Shown: positions 16,027 to 24,904, numbered from the stretch's first letter. The stretch is DNA of 64,000 bases from Obesumbacterium proteus (GCF_001586165.1 NZ_CP014608.1:3596001-3660000); one strand, 5' to 3'. A program made the numbers and translations. Notes: generated from the sequence alone by a model not told the origin.

Positions 16027-16746
16027 ATGGGAAATGGTGTAAAACAGATCCGCCCTCGTGCCGATCGCGGCCAAATTAGCGCGACGGCGGTTACCTACGG
16101 ACATTCGTTGCTCGGCGCGCCACTACTCTATTTCCCCGCCGTTCAACCTGACCGTGATACGGGGCTGATTATTGCGGGCACCCACGGCGACGAAACTACC
16201 GCAGTCATCGCCTTGTCCTGCGCATTACGCAGTCTCCAGCCGATGCAGCAACGCCACCATGTCATTTTGGCGGTCAATCCCGATGGCTGTCAGCTAGGAT
16301 TACGAGCAAATTCTGCTGGGGTGGATCTCAATCGTAATTTTCCTGCGGCTAACTGGCTGCCCGGTCATAGCGTATATCGCTGGAACAGCGCCAGCAGTGA
16401 AAGAGATGTTAGGCTATCCACCGGCGACGCCGCAGGCTCTGAACCCGAAACGCAAGCGCTCTGCCAGCTGATCCACCGCTTAAAACCGGCGTGGGTCGTT
16501 TCGTTGCATGAGCCCCTTGCCTGTGTGGAGGATCCACACCAAACGCTGCTCGGGCAGCAACTTTCCGCCGATTTTGAACTGCCTTTGGTGAGTAACGTAG
16601 GATACGAAACCCCGGGCTCTTTTGGCAGCTGGTGTGCCGACCTCAGCCTGCCCTGCATTACGCTTGAGCTACCGGCGATTTCAGCCGACCTCGCCAGCGA
16701 AAAATACCTTCCGGCACTGCTGGCGTTGATCGATTACGATCTATAA
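16027..16746 (+). CDS. mpaA: murein peptide amidase A
   Basis: The 239-residue cytosolic M14-type zinc carboxypeptidase (E. coli 242) cleaves the D-Glu-meso-DAP bond of murein tripeptide to give L-Ala-D-Glu and DAP. The zinc-binding HxxE is in GTHGDET, with the third ligand in SLHEP (E. coli has SFHDP). Conserved blocks NPDGCQLGLRAN, GVDLNRNFPAANW and GSEPETQALCQLIHR are intact. The ATG at 16027 gives the family length; the frame stays open far upstream, but that part is an ERIC remnant and not conserved. No strong ribosome site is seen, so the start is not certain. It is convergent with ycjG, eight bases away, which uses its product. Confidence 0.93.
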   Translation: MGNGVKQIRPRADRGQISATAVTYGHSLLGAPLLYFPAVQPDRDTGLIIAGTHGDETTAVIALSCALRSLQPMQQRHHVILAVNPDGCQLGLRANSAGVDLNRNFPAANWLPGHSVYRWNSASSERDVRLSTGDAAGSEPETQALCQLIHRLKPAWVVSLHEPLACVEDPHQTLLGQQLSADFELPLVSNVGYETPGSFGSWCADLSLPCITLELPAISADLASEKYLPALLALIDYDL

Positions 16747-16754
16747 CCCGCGTT

Positions 16755-17732
16755 TTACGCAGGCACTTTAAGCTGAATACCGCCACAGCTGAAATTCAGC
16801 GCAGGGCTTGCATCCTGCGCCAGCCATGTGGGGCCATCGAAATCCACGAATTTGGCCGCGGGCGCTAGCGGCAAAGCCGCACGAATGGCGCGCGACGTGC
16901 AAATCATGCAGCCCAGCATAATCGCCATGCCCTCTTTCTGCGCCAATGAACGCAGTGCCATAGCCTCAGTCAGACCACCGGTTTTATCCAGTTTGATGTT
17001 TATCATGTCATAGCGCCCTTTCAGCGCGGCAAAATCATCGCGGGTATGGCAGCTTTCATCCGCGCAAATCGGCAACGGATGAATGAAATGAGCTAGCGCT
17101 TCATCTTGGTTAGCAGGTAAAGGCTGCTCCAGCATCACCACGCCAACGTCGGCCAGCAGCTGACAACGCGCAGCTAATCCTTCGGCCTGCCATGACTCAT
17201 TAGCATCAACAATCAACGTCATCTCGGGTACAGCGGCACGGATCGCCATCAATCGTTCAGTAATAAAATGATCGTCGAGCTTGATTTTCAGCAGCGTCGC
17301 ACCTTTTTGAAACAACGAAAGCGCGGTGGAAGCCATCTGTTCCGGCGATCCAATCGACACGGTCTGCGCCATCACAATGCGTTCTGGCTGTGGCACGTTG
17401 CATTGTTCCCACAGCGTGGTGTTGGTTTGCTTACACACCAGATCCCATAGCGCACAGTCAACCGCATTACGCGCCGCGCCTGCCGGTAATCTTGCTAATA
17501 ACTCACGGCGATCAAGTCCGTTCTCAATAGCGGATTTCACCGAGGCAAGCTGCGCGAGCACAGAGTCCACGCTTTCGTCATAGCGCGCATAGGGCGTACA
17601 TTCCCCGACGCCAATCACGCCGTCTTGATCAATTTCAACGACGACAACGTAAGCTTCTGTTCGGCTGCCCCGAGCAATTACAAAAGGGGTATGCAGAGGC
17701 CAGACTTCTGAATAAAAACGCATTGTTTTCAT
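16755..17732 (-). CDS. ycjG: L-Ala-D/L-Glu epimerase
   Basis: The 325-residue enolase-superfamily enzyme (E. coli YcjG/AEE 321) converts L-Ala-D-Glu released by MpaA into L-Ala-L-Glu for peptidase breakdown. The N-terminal capping domain reads WPLHTPFVIARGSRTEA. The barrel carries the KxK acid/base motif (LLKIKLDD), metal ligands in VDANESW, LEQP and ADES, and the second catalytic Lys in NIKLDKTGG. The GCMICTSRA block is family-specific. The start at 17732 has AAGGA 8 bases ahead. It is convergent with mpaA, so the two enzymes are neighbours but not an operon. Confidence 0.95.
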   Translation of the reverse strand: MKTMRFYSEVWPLHTPFVIARGSRTEAYVVVVEIDQDGVIGVGECTPYARYDESVDSVLAQLASVKSAIENGLDRRELLARLPAGAARNAVDCALWDLVCKQTNTTLWEQCNVPQPERIVMAQTVSIGSPEQMASTALSLFQKGATLLKIKLDDHFITERLMAIRAAVPEMTLIVDANESWQAEGLAARCQLLADVGVVMLEQPLPANQDEALAHFIHPLPICADESCHTRDDFAALKGRYDMINIKLDKTGGLTEAMALRSLAQKEGMAIMLGCMICTSRAIRAALPLAPAAKFVDFDGPTWLAQDASPALNFSCGGIQLKVPA

Positions 17733-17802
17733 GCTTATTCCTTAGCGCTAATAAAAGGCAGAATGCGGATAGCTGAAGTATTAGCCAAAAACATCATAAT
17801 GT

Positions 17803-17929
17803 TATACCCAAAATAGTTCATGTTGCATTGAGGCAGCAAATGAGCGCATCCCGATGAGCTTACTGATGTAAGTGACCCGGGTGTGCGAATGCAGCTAACA
17901 AAAATGCAGCATGAAATATGAAGGGTATA
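17803..17929. repeat. full-length ERIC element (127 bp)
   Basis: It begins TATACCCAAAATAG and ends GAAGGGTATA, exactly 127 bases, with the central GATGAGCTTACTGATGTAAG and GACCCGGGTGTGCGAA parts typical of enterobacterial repetitive intergenic consensus. The ends are inverted repeats. It lies between divergent ycjG and tpx, 91 bases before the tpx start. Confidence 0.92.
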
Positions 17930-18020
17930 CGTAGATATTTAAAATTGTTCGTATATTCAAGGCTATCGTGTTAGCGTAAACTCTAGTTCGTGTTAACTAA
18001 CTGTAATAGGAAATACCATA

Positions 18021-18524
18021 ATGACGCAGACAGTTCATTTTCAAGGCAACCCAGTACACGTAGCCGGTAAAATCCCTCAGGCAGGCGAAAAAGCCAAACC
18101 TTTCAAACTGGTAGCCAAAGACCTTTCCGATGTTGATCTGGCAAGTCTGGCTGGTAAACGTAAAATCCTGAATATCTTCCCAAGCATTGATACCGGCGTT
18201 TGCGCAGCATCAGTGCGAAAATTCAACCAGCTGGCAAGCCAGACTGATAACGCCGTTGTGCTGTGCATTTCGGCCGACCTTCCTTTCGCTCAGTCTCGCT
18301 TCTGCGGCGCTGAAGGTCTGAACAACGTCATTACGCTGTCTACCCTGCGTGGCGGCGATTTCAAACACGATTACGGTGTAGCTATTACCGATGGTCCATT
18401 GGCCGGTCTAACCGCACGTGCCGTAGTCGTTTTAGACGGCAACGACAACGTGGTTTATAGCCAGCTGGTGAACGAAATCACCGAAGAACCAAACTACGAT
18501 GCGGCATTAGCTTCTCTGAAGTAA
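18021..18524 (+). CDS. tpx: thiol peroxidase
   Basis: The 167-residue periplasm- or cytosol-associated atypical 2-Cys peroxiredoxin reduces alkyl and hydrogen peroxide with thioredoxin. The peroxidatic Cys is in SIDTGVCAASVR and the resolving Cys in SRFCGAEG, spaced as in E. coli Tpx (C61 and C95). FNIFPSIDTG-type and SADLPFAQ blocks are intact. It is divergent from ycjG and convergent with tyrR, sharing a terminator. An ATAGGAAATACC ribosome site precedes the ATG. Codon use is typical of well-expressed genes. Confidence 0.96.
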   Translation: MTQTVHFQGNPVHVAGKIPQAGEKAKPFKLVAKDLSDVDLASLAGKRKILNIFPSIDTGVCAASVRKFNQLASQTDNAVVLCISADLPFAQSRFCGAEGLNNVITLSTLRGGDFKHDYGVAITDGPLAGLTARAVVVLDGNDNVVYSQLVNEITEEPNYDAALASLK

Positions 18525-18566
18525 TTCTGTTGCGATATTCAGTGTAGTCACTGATAGAAACAAAAA

Positions 18567-18598
18567 CGCGGTGCTGAATTCAGCACCGCGTTTTTTTT
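18567..18598. terminator. bidirectional terminator for tpx and tyrR
   Basis: CGCGGTGCTGA-AT-TCAGCACCGCG is flanked by AAAAA on the left and eight T on the right, so it can end transcripts from both sides. The tyrR stop codon lies inside the T run on the right. Confidence 0.92.
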
Positions 18599-20183
18599 AG
18601 TTCTCTTCTGCGTCTGGGTGGTTTTCCACGTGACGCCGACTGCTAAGGCCATACTCACGAAGTTTATTAGCAATCGCGGTATGCGATACGCCCAAGCGTT
18701 TAGCCAGCTTACGCGTGCTTGGATAGTTGCGGTACAGACGGGTCAGCACTGAACGCTCAAAGCGTTTGCAAATATCATCCAGCGAACCATCCAGTACTTC
18801 ATCGCCTAGCGCCATTTCAGCTTCAAACTCCGGCAGAACAACGTCCTGTGGACGCAGTTCATATCCCTCAAGCTGGGTTAACGCACGGTAGATCGCATTC
18901 TTTAACTGACGAACGTTGCCCGGCCAGCCGTACTGGCTGAGGAACGCATTCAACTCAGGCGCCAAACGCGGTCTTGGCATCCCTTGCTCATCGGCAAAGC
19001 GCGAGACAAACAGCTCGGTCAACGGCATGATGTCCTGCGTGCGTTCACGCAACGGTGGCAGATTTAACGTCAAGACGTTAAGGCGATAATAAAGATCCTC
19101 ACGGAACAATCCACGCTGCACCAGATCGATCAGGTTTTTCTGCGTCGCACAGATAACGCGAACGTCTACGCTCACTTCGTGTTCTTCACCCACGCGGCGG
19201 AACGTACCGTCGTTGAGGAAACGTAGCAGCTTGGTTTGCATGCGCGGTGACATCTCACCAATTTCATCCAGCAACACCGAACCACCGTTGGCTTGTTCAA
19301 AGAAGCCTTTTTTGCCTTCCAGCGCATTCGGATAAGCGCCCGCAGCGTGGCCAAACAGTTCGCTTTCGGCCACGTCGTCCGGCAGTGCGGCACAGTTCAA
19401 CGCCAAGAAAGGCTGTTTACCGCGTGGGCTGCGCAGATGACAGGCGCGAGCCAGCACATCTTTACCGGTACCGGTATCGCCCACAATCAGCAACGGTGCG
19501 TCTAGCATGGCGAGCTTACGTGCCTGCTCGAGTACCTGACGCATTTTCGGGCTAACACCGATAATGTGTTCGAATTCGCTATCGTCATTCACCGTGAGGT
19601 TTTGCAACTGACGCCCAATGCGAACCGCCGATTTCAACACCACGACCGCCCCTACTGGCGCAGACATTTCGCCCTGCTCTTCACCCAGATAGATTGGCGT
19701 GATATCCATCAGATAATCCTGACCGCGAATAACCACTTTTTCGGCATGCGGAGCAACGGTTTCGTTCTCCAGCCAGCGTAAAAAGTTATAGCCGCCAATC
19801 AGTCCACCTGCGGTTTGATTACAGATCTTGTCTTCCGTGGTGCCAAACAGCATCAATGCCGCTTGGTTAGCTAGCTCAACCTTCCCTTTCATATCAATAG
19901 AGAAAACGGGCTCTGGCAGCGATTCTAGCAATGCCCACATCGCACGGTGTTCACGCTCTGACGGCATGTATGGCACGGTGCGAACGTCGGTGACACCGCT
20001 GATGCGGCGGATCTCTGCCATTAACTGACGGAAGACTTCGAAGTCAAGTTCATTAAAATTCAAATAGATACGACCGATGGTATCGATCTCAATCCCGCGC
20101 AAATCAATATTACGCGCTGCCAGCAGATCCAGCAGTTCTCGGGTTAAGCCGATTCGGTCTTCACAAAAAACTTCCAGGCGCAT
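18597..20183 (-). CDS. tyrR: transcriptional regulator TyrR
   Basis: This 528-residue regulator of aromatic amino acid synthesis and transport (E. coli 513) has an ACT domain (residues 1-75, MRLEVFCEDRIGLTRELLDL), a PAS domain (about 80-190), an AAA+ domain with Walker A GDTGTGKD (about 234-241), and a C-terminal Fis-like HTH (STRKLAKRLGVSHTAIANKL). The sigma54-contact GAFTGA loop is replaced (HAAGAYPNAL), as in E. coli TyrR, which works with sigma70. It binds Tyr, Phe and Trp and forms hexamers with Tyr and ATP. Compared with E. coli it has about 15 extra residues, including a charged C-terminal tail. AAGGT lies upstream of the ATG. Confidence 0.96.
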   Translation of the reverse strand: MRLEVFCEDRIGLTRELLDLLAARNIDLRGIEIDTIGRIYLNFNELDFEVFRQLMAEIRRISGVTDVRTVPYMPSEREHRAMWALLESLPEPVFSIDMKGKVELANQAALMLFGTTEDKICNQTAGGLIGGYNFLRWLENETVAPHAEKVVIRGQDYLMDITPIYLGEEQGEMSAPVGAVVVLKSAVRIGRQLQNLTVNDDSEFEHIIGVSPKMRQVLEQARKLAMLDAPLLIVGDTGTGKDVLARACHLRSPRGKQPFLALNCAALPDDVAESELFGHAAGAYPNALEGKKGFFEQANGGSVLLDEIGEMSPRMQTKLLRFLNDGTFRRVGEEHEVSVDVRVICATQKNLIDLVQRGLFREDLYYRLNVLTLNLPPLRERTQDIMPLTELFVSRFADEQGMPRPRLAPELNAFLSQYGWPGNVRQLKNAIYRALTQLEGYELRPQDVVLPEFEAEMALGDEVLDGSLDDICKRFERSVLTRLYRNYPSTRKLAKRLGVSHTAIANKLREYGLSSRRHVENHPDAEEN

Positions 20184-20530
20184 CAGTTTTGACCTTAATC
20201 TGCATATTACGGTGTGTAAAACATACGTGTAGATACACGAGAGAAAACCAATTGCCCTACATCACGCTGACTATGATTGTGATTGTACGACAACTGAAAC
20301 AGTAACTGTCAGTATAAGTTGACAGATCTTTCTATTGTTATCCAGCCAGTCATTTCTGATTTACAACTTAGCTAACTATAAACTAGCGCAATGACACCTC
20401 AACAATTGTTACAACAGGCTATATAATTGTCTTCAAAGTAGGCATCATACAAATATCATCATATCTAGACAGCAGAATCTTATCACCTATTCATCACACA
20501 TTTTAGATATAAATAGGGGAAGTGCAGCAT
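20184..20530. other. tyrR / GNAT divergent intergenic region
   Basis: About 347 A+T-rich bases hold two divergent promoters. An imperfect dyad (CTGAAACAGTAACTGTCAG) lies near 20294-20312. I looked for a TyrR box (TGTAAA-N6-TTTACA) and found only one half, so autoregulation cannot be claimed. Confidence 0.4.
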
Positions 20531-21073
20531 ATGATCATCCGACAGGCCGTCCCTGCAGACTATGATAGCATTTTGGAAATTCAGCGACTGAACACACCTG
20601 AAAATCTGGATGCTGAAAACCTCCAACAGGGATACATCGTTTCACAAATGAGCCGAGCACAGCTTGAAGCCATCAACAGCAAGCTGGGCATTTTAGTTGC
20701 CGTTGAAGGCAAAACCGTCGCTGGATTCGTCTGTATGACCGCGACCTGCGCCAAACCTCATCCCCCCGTCATTGATGCATTGCTCGAACAAACCGAAACC
20801 CATTCGCTCAATCAGCGTCCGATGACCGAACTCACTCCTTTTCTGTATGGCCCCGTATGCATCTCGCGACGTTTTCGCGGTGCTGGCGTGCTTTCCCAGC
20901 TTTTTGCCGCGGTAAAAGCGCATATGCATGGAAAATACGACGCGGGTTTGGCCTTTATCGCTGATGATAATCCGCACTCGCTGGTTGCCCACATTCAAGG
21001 ACTTGGCATGAGCGATGTCACACGCTTTCACTTCGATGGAAAAGATTACCACCTTGTGGCTTTTGAGGTATAA
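20531..21073 (+). CDS. GNAT-family N-acetyltransferase
   Basis: The 180-residue protein has a GNAT fold. The N-terminal strand IIRQAVPADYDSILEIQRLN is typical, and the acetyl-CoA pyrophosphate loop is recognisable as RRFRGAGVLSQLF, with FIADDNPHSLVAHIQGLGM matching the C-terminal half. The acceptor is unknown; family members modify small amines, antibiotics or protein N termini. I chose ATG 20531 over GTG 20522 because the GGGGA ribosome site is 10 bases from the ATG and only one base from the GTG. It is divergent from tyrR and followed by an ERIC element and sseA on the same strand. Confidence 0.8.
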   Translation: MIIRQAVPADYDSILEIQRLNTPENLDAENLQQGYIVSQMSRAQLEAINSKLGILVAVEGKTVAGFVCMTATCAKPHPPVIDALLEQTETHSLNQRPMTELTPFLYGPVCISRRFRGAGVLSQLFAAVKAHMHGKYDAGLAFIADDNPHSLVAHIQGLGMSDVTRFHFDGKDYHLVAFEV

Positions 21074-21113
21074 ATAACAGCTTAGATATTGTTTCAATGA
21101 GATTTTATTTAAC

Positions 21114-21239
21114 TATACCCCAAATAATTTGCGCTGATTTATGGCGGCAAGTGAGTAAACCCGATGAGCTTATCCTCGTAAGTGATTTGGATGCACGAGC
21201 GTAGCCCATGCCAAAGCAGCTTCAAGTATGAAGGTTATA
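21114..21239. repeat. ERIC element (126 bp) ahead of sseA
   Basis: It begins TATACCCCAAATAATTTGCG and ends TTCAAGTATGAAGGTTATA, with the internal GATGAGCTTATCCTCGTAAG and GAGCGTAGCC blocks of ERIC. The right end lies directly against the AAGGA that is the only ribosome site candidate of sseA. Confidence 0.9.
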
Positions 21240-21257
21240 AAAGGATGGTTATCCCCC

Positions 21258-22100
21258 ATGACAAATACCTTTTTCGTTACGGCCGACTGGCTATCAGCTC
21301 ATTTGAGCGACGATGATATTCAGCTCATCGACGCACGTATGCCTCCGGCTGGACAAGAAAATCTGCGCGATATCCATGCCGAATTTATCGCTTCACATCT
21401 CCCCGGTGCGCTGTTTTTTGATATTGATGCCCTCTCCGATCACTCGAGCCCACTCCCTCACATGATGCCATCAGCTGAAAAATTCTCTGCTGATATGCAA
21501 GCGTTGGGAGTCAATCGGGAAAAACATCTGGTGGTATACGACGAAGGAAACCTGTTCTCAGCCCCGCGTGCGTGGTGGATGCTGCGCACCTTTGGCGCAA
21601 ACAAGGTTTCCATTTTAGCAGGTGGTTTTCATCAATGGAAAGCACAGGGGTACGAGCTTGAAAGCGGGATGCCAACGCCTAAACCAGCCACCTTCAGCGC
21701 TCAGCTAGACCCAAGCGTGGTTAAAAACGCCAACGACGTTTTGCTGGTAACCCAAACGCACAGTGCTCAAATCGTTGACGCACGCGCGGCTGCGCGCTTT
21801 AAAGGTGAAGTCGCCGAGCCACGAGCAGGATTGCGTCAGGGTCATATTCCAGGCAGCCATAACGTGCCGTGGGGAGACTTAGTCAAAGACGGGGCATTGA
21901 AATCAAACGAAGAATTGAAAGCGATCTTTGCCGCTGCGGGCGTGAGTTTTGAACAACCGATTATCGTCAGCTGTGGCTCAGGCGTCACCGCCGCGGTGGT
22001 GGTTCTGGCGCTGACTACGTTACAGGTCAACGGCGTAGCGCTTTACGATGGTTCATGGAGCGAATGGGGAGCCAATCCCGAGTTGCCTATTGAACGCTAG
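21258..22100 (+). CDS. sseA: 3-mercaptopyruvate sulfurtransferase
   Basis: The 280-residue two-domain rhodanese transfers sulfur from 3-mercaptopyruvate to cyanide or thiols in the cytosol. The N-terminal inactive domain contains HLVVYDEGNLFSAPRAWWML. The C-terminal catalytic domain carries the loop SCGSGVTAAV with the active Cys; the CGSGVT form is diagnostic of mercaptopyruvate rather than thiosulfate sulfurtransferases. The ATG at 21258 (MTNTFFVTADWL) matches the family start. The frame is open 30 bases further up into the ERIC repeat, which is not part of the protein. AAGGA at 21241-21245 is a rather distant ribosome site. Confidence 0.94.
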   Translation: MTNTFFVTADWLSAHLSDDDIQLIDARMPPAGQENLRDIHAEFIASHLPGALFFDIDALSDHSSPLPHMMPSAEKFSADMQALGVNREKHLVVYDEGNLFSAPRAWWMLRTFGANKVSILAGGFHQWKAQGYELESGMPTPKPATFSAQLDPSVVKNANDVLLVTQTHSAQIVDARAAARFKGEVAEPRAGLRQGHIPGSHNVPWGDLVKDGALKSNEELKAIFAAAGVSFEQPIIVSCGSGVTAAVVVLALTTLQVNGVALYDGSWSEWGANPELPIER

Positions 22101-22107
22101 TAAACGT

Positions 22108-22145
22108 GGGCAGAATGCAACATCATTCTCCGTTGTATTCTGCCC
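22108..22145. terminator. hairpin between convergent sseA and ycjF
   Basis: GGGCAGAATGCAAC pairs with GTTGTATTCTGCCC (one mismatch), a long stem without a T run on either side. It lies between two converging genes and probably slows or ends both transcripts. Confidence 0.5.
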
Positions 22146-22172
22146 ATAAACGCTCGAGATTTAACCCATATA

Positions 22173-23237
22173 TCACTGTTTATCAGTATTTTTCTTCGGC
22201 GCCACGCGCTTCAACTGAGTAATCAGCTCCTTGCGGAAATCCCCCAAGCGCGGTTTGTCATTTTCCAGCCACGGCAGCGGACGGCATAGCTCCATCGCTT
22301 TAATTCCCAAGCGCGCAGTCAGTAAACCGGCACCGATGCCCTGCGCGGCACGCGCTGAAAGACGTGCGGCCAGATCCTGCGAGATCCAATCCATGCCCAC
22401 TTCGCGCACCAGCTCGGAAGCACCGGCAAAGGCGATATTAAGCAGCACCAAGCGGAATAACCGGATACGGCTGAAATAGCCTAATTCAATGCCGTACAGC
22501 GCTGCAATTCGGTTAATCAGGCGGATATTTCGCCATGCGATAAACGCCATATCCACCAGCGCCAACGGGCTGACGGCGATCATAAGGGTTGATTCCGCAG
22601 CGTAGCGGCTGATTTCACGCCGAGCCTGAACGTCCAGCACCGGCTGTACCAGCTTGCAATACAGCTCAACCACTTCTCGATCGTTATGCGTTTCATGCAG
22701 CGACGCCTGCCAGCGCTGTACCGCCGGATGGCTCTGGTCTAAATTCGCCTGCTGCATCAGCTTTTCACAAAACGCCTTACCCTGCCCGATGCCGTGGCTA
22801 TGCAGTAGATCGCGCGCAACATCACGCTCTTGCGCTCGTTCGCGTAAACGATACAAACGCCGCCATTCCGTGATTAACGAGCCAACGCCCGCCAATACGA
22901 TCAGGCCACCGGCAACGGTTCCGCCCAACGCAATCCAATCCTGCTGAACCCAAGCCTGATGAAACCACTGCACGCCTTGGGCAATCACGCTCACGCCAAA
23001 TAACGCTAAACCGGCACCGACCATGCGTCGCCATAGGCTGCGCTTTGGTTTCAGTGCCGCATTGATAATGCCTTCAGCGCGCCCTTCTTCCTGCTCTTCC
23101 GTCAAGACCTCTGGCTCGGCAGGGAGGAAATTTTCAGCGTCCTGTGGCGCAAACTGTTGGCTGGCTTTCAGCACCATTTCCGGCTCGGCCGCCAGCGGTT
23201 GGTCAAAATCAATTCTTGGTTTTATCGGTTCGCTCAT
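22173..23237 (-). CDS. ycjF: YcjF, inner-membrane protein of the psp locus
   Basis: The 354-residue DUF697-type protein has two or three hydrophobic helices (about residues 70-120) after a charged N terminus, then a conserved C-terminal domain (SRYAAESTLMIAVSPLALVD and SELVREVGMDWISQDL). It is very close to E. coli YcjF. The start overlaps the ycjX stop by 4 bases (ATGA), so the two are translationally coupled. Its role in the phage-shock response is not established; co-transcription with pspABCD and ycjX suggests envelope-stress work. Confidence 0.93.
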   Translation of the reverse strand: MSEPIKPRIDFDQPLAAEPEMVLKASQQFAPQDAENFLPAEPEVLTEEQEEGRAEGIINAALKPKRSLWRRMVGAGLALFGVSVIAQGVQWFHQAWVQQDWIALGGTVAGGLIVLAGVGSLITEWRRLYRLRERAQERDVARDLLHSHGIGQGKAFCEKLMQQANLDQSHPAVQRWQASLHETHNDREVVELYCKLVQPVLDVQARREISRYAAESTLMIAVSPLALVDMAFIAWRNIRLINRIAALYGIELGYFSRIRLFRLVLLNIAFAGASELVREVGMDWISQDLAARLSARAAQGIGAGLLTARLGIKAMELCRPLPWLENDKPRLGDFRKELITQLKRVAPKKNTDKQ

Positions 23238-24631
23238 CGCAGCTTATCTCCCAATAAAAACTCCATCACGCTGTCCATGCGGATATGCGGTAATGGGCTG
23301 TCCACATTCATACTTTGTGGACGGAAATCTTCAAAATGGAAACCCTGCTTCTGCCAGAATTCGTTGCTGGGCAAACGCGCTGGCACTTCACCGGGAAAAA
23401 CGGTCAATGGTTTCTCATCGGCAAGACGATATCCCTTTAATGCAGGGATTTTTTGTCCGTTATGCTCAACCAAACCGCTCTGCGTCGCCTGCACCGACGC
23501 GATACCGGCGCAGTCCATGCTAATCCCTTCAAACGCCGCATTTTGCCATGCGTCCTGCACCAACTGTTGGAGCAAGGACACCAGATTGGCATGTTGATCG
23601 GCGGTGACATGGTCAGCTTTAGTAGCCGCAAACATTAGGCGATCGATGCACGGCGAAAAGAGCCGACGATACAGCGTGCGTTTGCCATAATGGAAACTCT
23701 GCATCAGCTGAGTTAACGCCAGACGCATTTCATTAAACGCCTGCGGGCCGCTATTCAACGGCTGTAAACAATCCACCAGCACAATTTGGCGATCGAAACG
23801 GACAAAGTGCTCTTTGTAGAAGCCCTTCACCACTTCGTTGCAATAATAGTTGTAGCGCGAGCGCAGCATGCCGATGTTGGAATGCTTATCGGCCTGAGCT
23901 AGTTTCGATTCCCCCATACTTTCGACCTGCGGCCAAGGGAAAAACTGCAGCGCAGGCGCACCGGCTAAGTCGCCGGGTAACACAAAACGCCCCGGCTGAA
24001 TAAAGTGCTGCCCTTCTTCTTTGCAGCGCAGCAGATAGTCGGTATAGGCCTGTGAAATTGCCGCTAACTGTTTTTCGTCTGCCGGTGCCAGCGGATCGCA
24101 TTGCTCACACAGCGCCAGCCATTCTGCGGCCCACTCTTTGCGCTGCCCCTGCAACAGGCCATTCATCTGGCGAGACCAGCTCAGATAGTCTTGCTCCAGC
24201 ATCGGCAAGTCGAGCAGCCATTCACCGGGATAATCGACAATCTCCAGATACAGCGTCGAGGTATCTTTAAAATGGCGCAGCAGTGAATCATTACTGCGAA
24301 ACTTCAGCGCCAAACGGATTTCACTCACGCCGCGCGTCGGCGTCGGCCACGTTGGTGGCATGCCGTAGAGCTGTGAAAGTCCTTCGTCATAGGTAAAACG
24401 AGCCACGCCCAGATCGCGTTGCGGAACGCGCTTGGCGCCGAGCAACCGCTCTTCACGCACGGCAGAAAACAGCGGTAAACGAGCGCCGCTGTGAATATGT
24501 AAAAGTTGATTGACCAGAGAAGTGATAAATGCAGTTTTTCCGCTCCGGCTTAACCCTGTCACCGCCAAACGTAAATGGCGATCGACACCGCGGTTAACCA
24601 GAGACGCTAATTCATTTTGTAGCCTTTTCAT
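23234..24631 (-). CDS. ycjX: YcjX, P-loop GTPase-like protein of the psp locus
   Basis: The 465-residue protein carries a Walker A motif near the N terminus (TGLSRSGKTAFI, about residues 25-36) and a probable Walker B-like DCLQPL and NKXD-like TKADH, consistent with its annotation as a DUF463 YcjX-like GTP-binding protein. AAGGAGAGGA precedes the ATG. It follows pspD by 21 bases and overlaps ycjF, completing a pspABCD-ycjX-ycjF operon like that of Yersinia. The biochemical role is unknown; psp-linked control implies a part in membrane stress. Confidence 0.93.
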   Translation of the reverse strand: MKRLQNELASLVNRGVDRHLRLAVTGLSRSGKTAFITSLVNQLLHIHSGARLPLFSAVREERLLGAKRVPQRDLGVARFTYDEGLSQLYGMPPTWPTPTRGVSEIRLALKFRSNDSLLRHFKDTSTLYLEIVDYPGEWLLDLPMLEQDYLSWSRQMNGLLQGQRKEWAAEWLALCEQCDPLAPADEKQLAAISQAYTDYLLRCKEEGQHFIQPGRFVLPGDLAGAPALQFFPWPQVESMGESKLAQADKHSNIGMLRSRYNYYCNEVVKGFYKEHFVRFDRQIVLVDCLQPLNSGPQAFNEMRLALTQLMQSFHYGKRTLYRRLFSPCIDRLMFAATKADHVTADQHANLVSLLQQLVQDAWQNAAFEGISMDCAGIASVQATQSGLVEHNGQKIPALKGYRLADEKPLTVFPGEVPARLPSNEFWQKQGFHFEDFRPQSMNVDSPLPHIRMDSVMEFLLGDKLR

Positions 24632-24652
24632 TCCTCTCCTTACACGAAGCCG

Positions 24653-24904
24653 TTATGGCTTTTCAGCTCCGTGACGATAACGAGACGTTGCCTGACGAAC
24701 TGCGCGCTGTAATAAGGGCTCTAGCCCCCATATTAACAGCCAACGCAAGGGTCGCCACGTTACATAACGTAATACACCGGCGGCAATACCGGCTGGGGCA
24801 AACGTCAGCCCCAAAAGTAAACCGTTCTTAATCAGGCTAGGCAGATGACGCCGAGCCTTGCGGCCACCTGCACGCAGCATATCAGCAGGTTTAAATTGAC
24901 TCAT
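24653..24904 (-). CDS. pspD: phage shock protein D
   Basis: The 83-residue basic protein has one hydrophobic segment (LIKNGLLLGLTFAPAGIAAGVL) and the PspD-like tail WRPLRWLLIWGLEPLLQRAV, which matches the E. coli RPLKMLL...LEPLLSRA pattern. It is longer than E. coli PspD (73). GGGGAGAA lies ahead of the ATG. It lies between pspC and ycjX in the operon. Its function is peripheral and poorly known, and sequence conservation is low. Confidence 0.85.
   Translation of the reverse strand: MSQFKPADMLRAGGRKARRHLPSLIKNGLLLGLTFAPAGIAAGVLRYVTWRPLRWLLIWGLEPLLQRAVRQATSRYRHGAEKP

Noticed and set aside
20215..20232. TyrR box in the tyrR promoter
   Set aside because: TGTAAA is present, but the second half (GTGTAG) does not match TTTACA.
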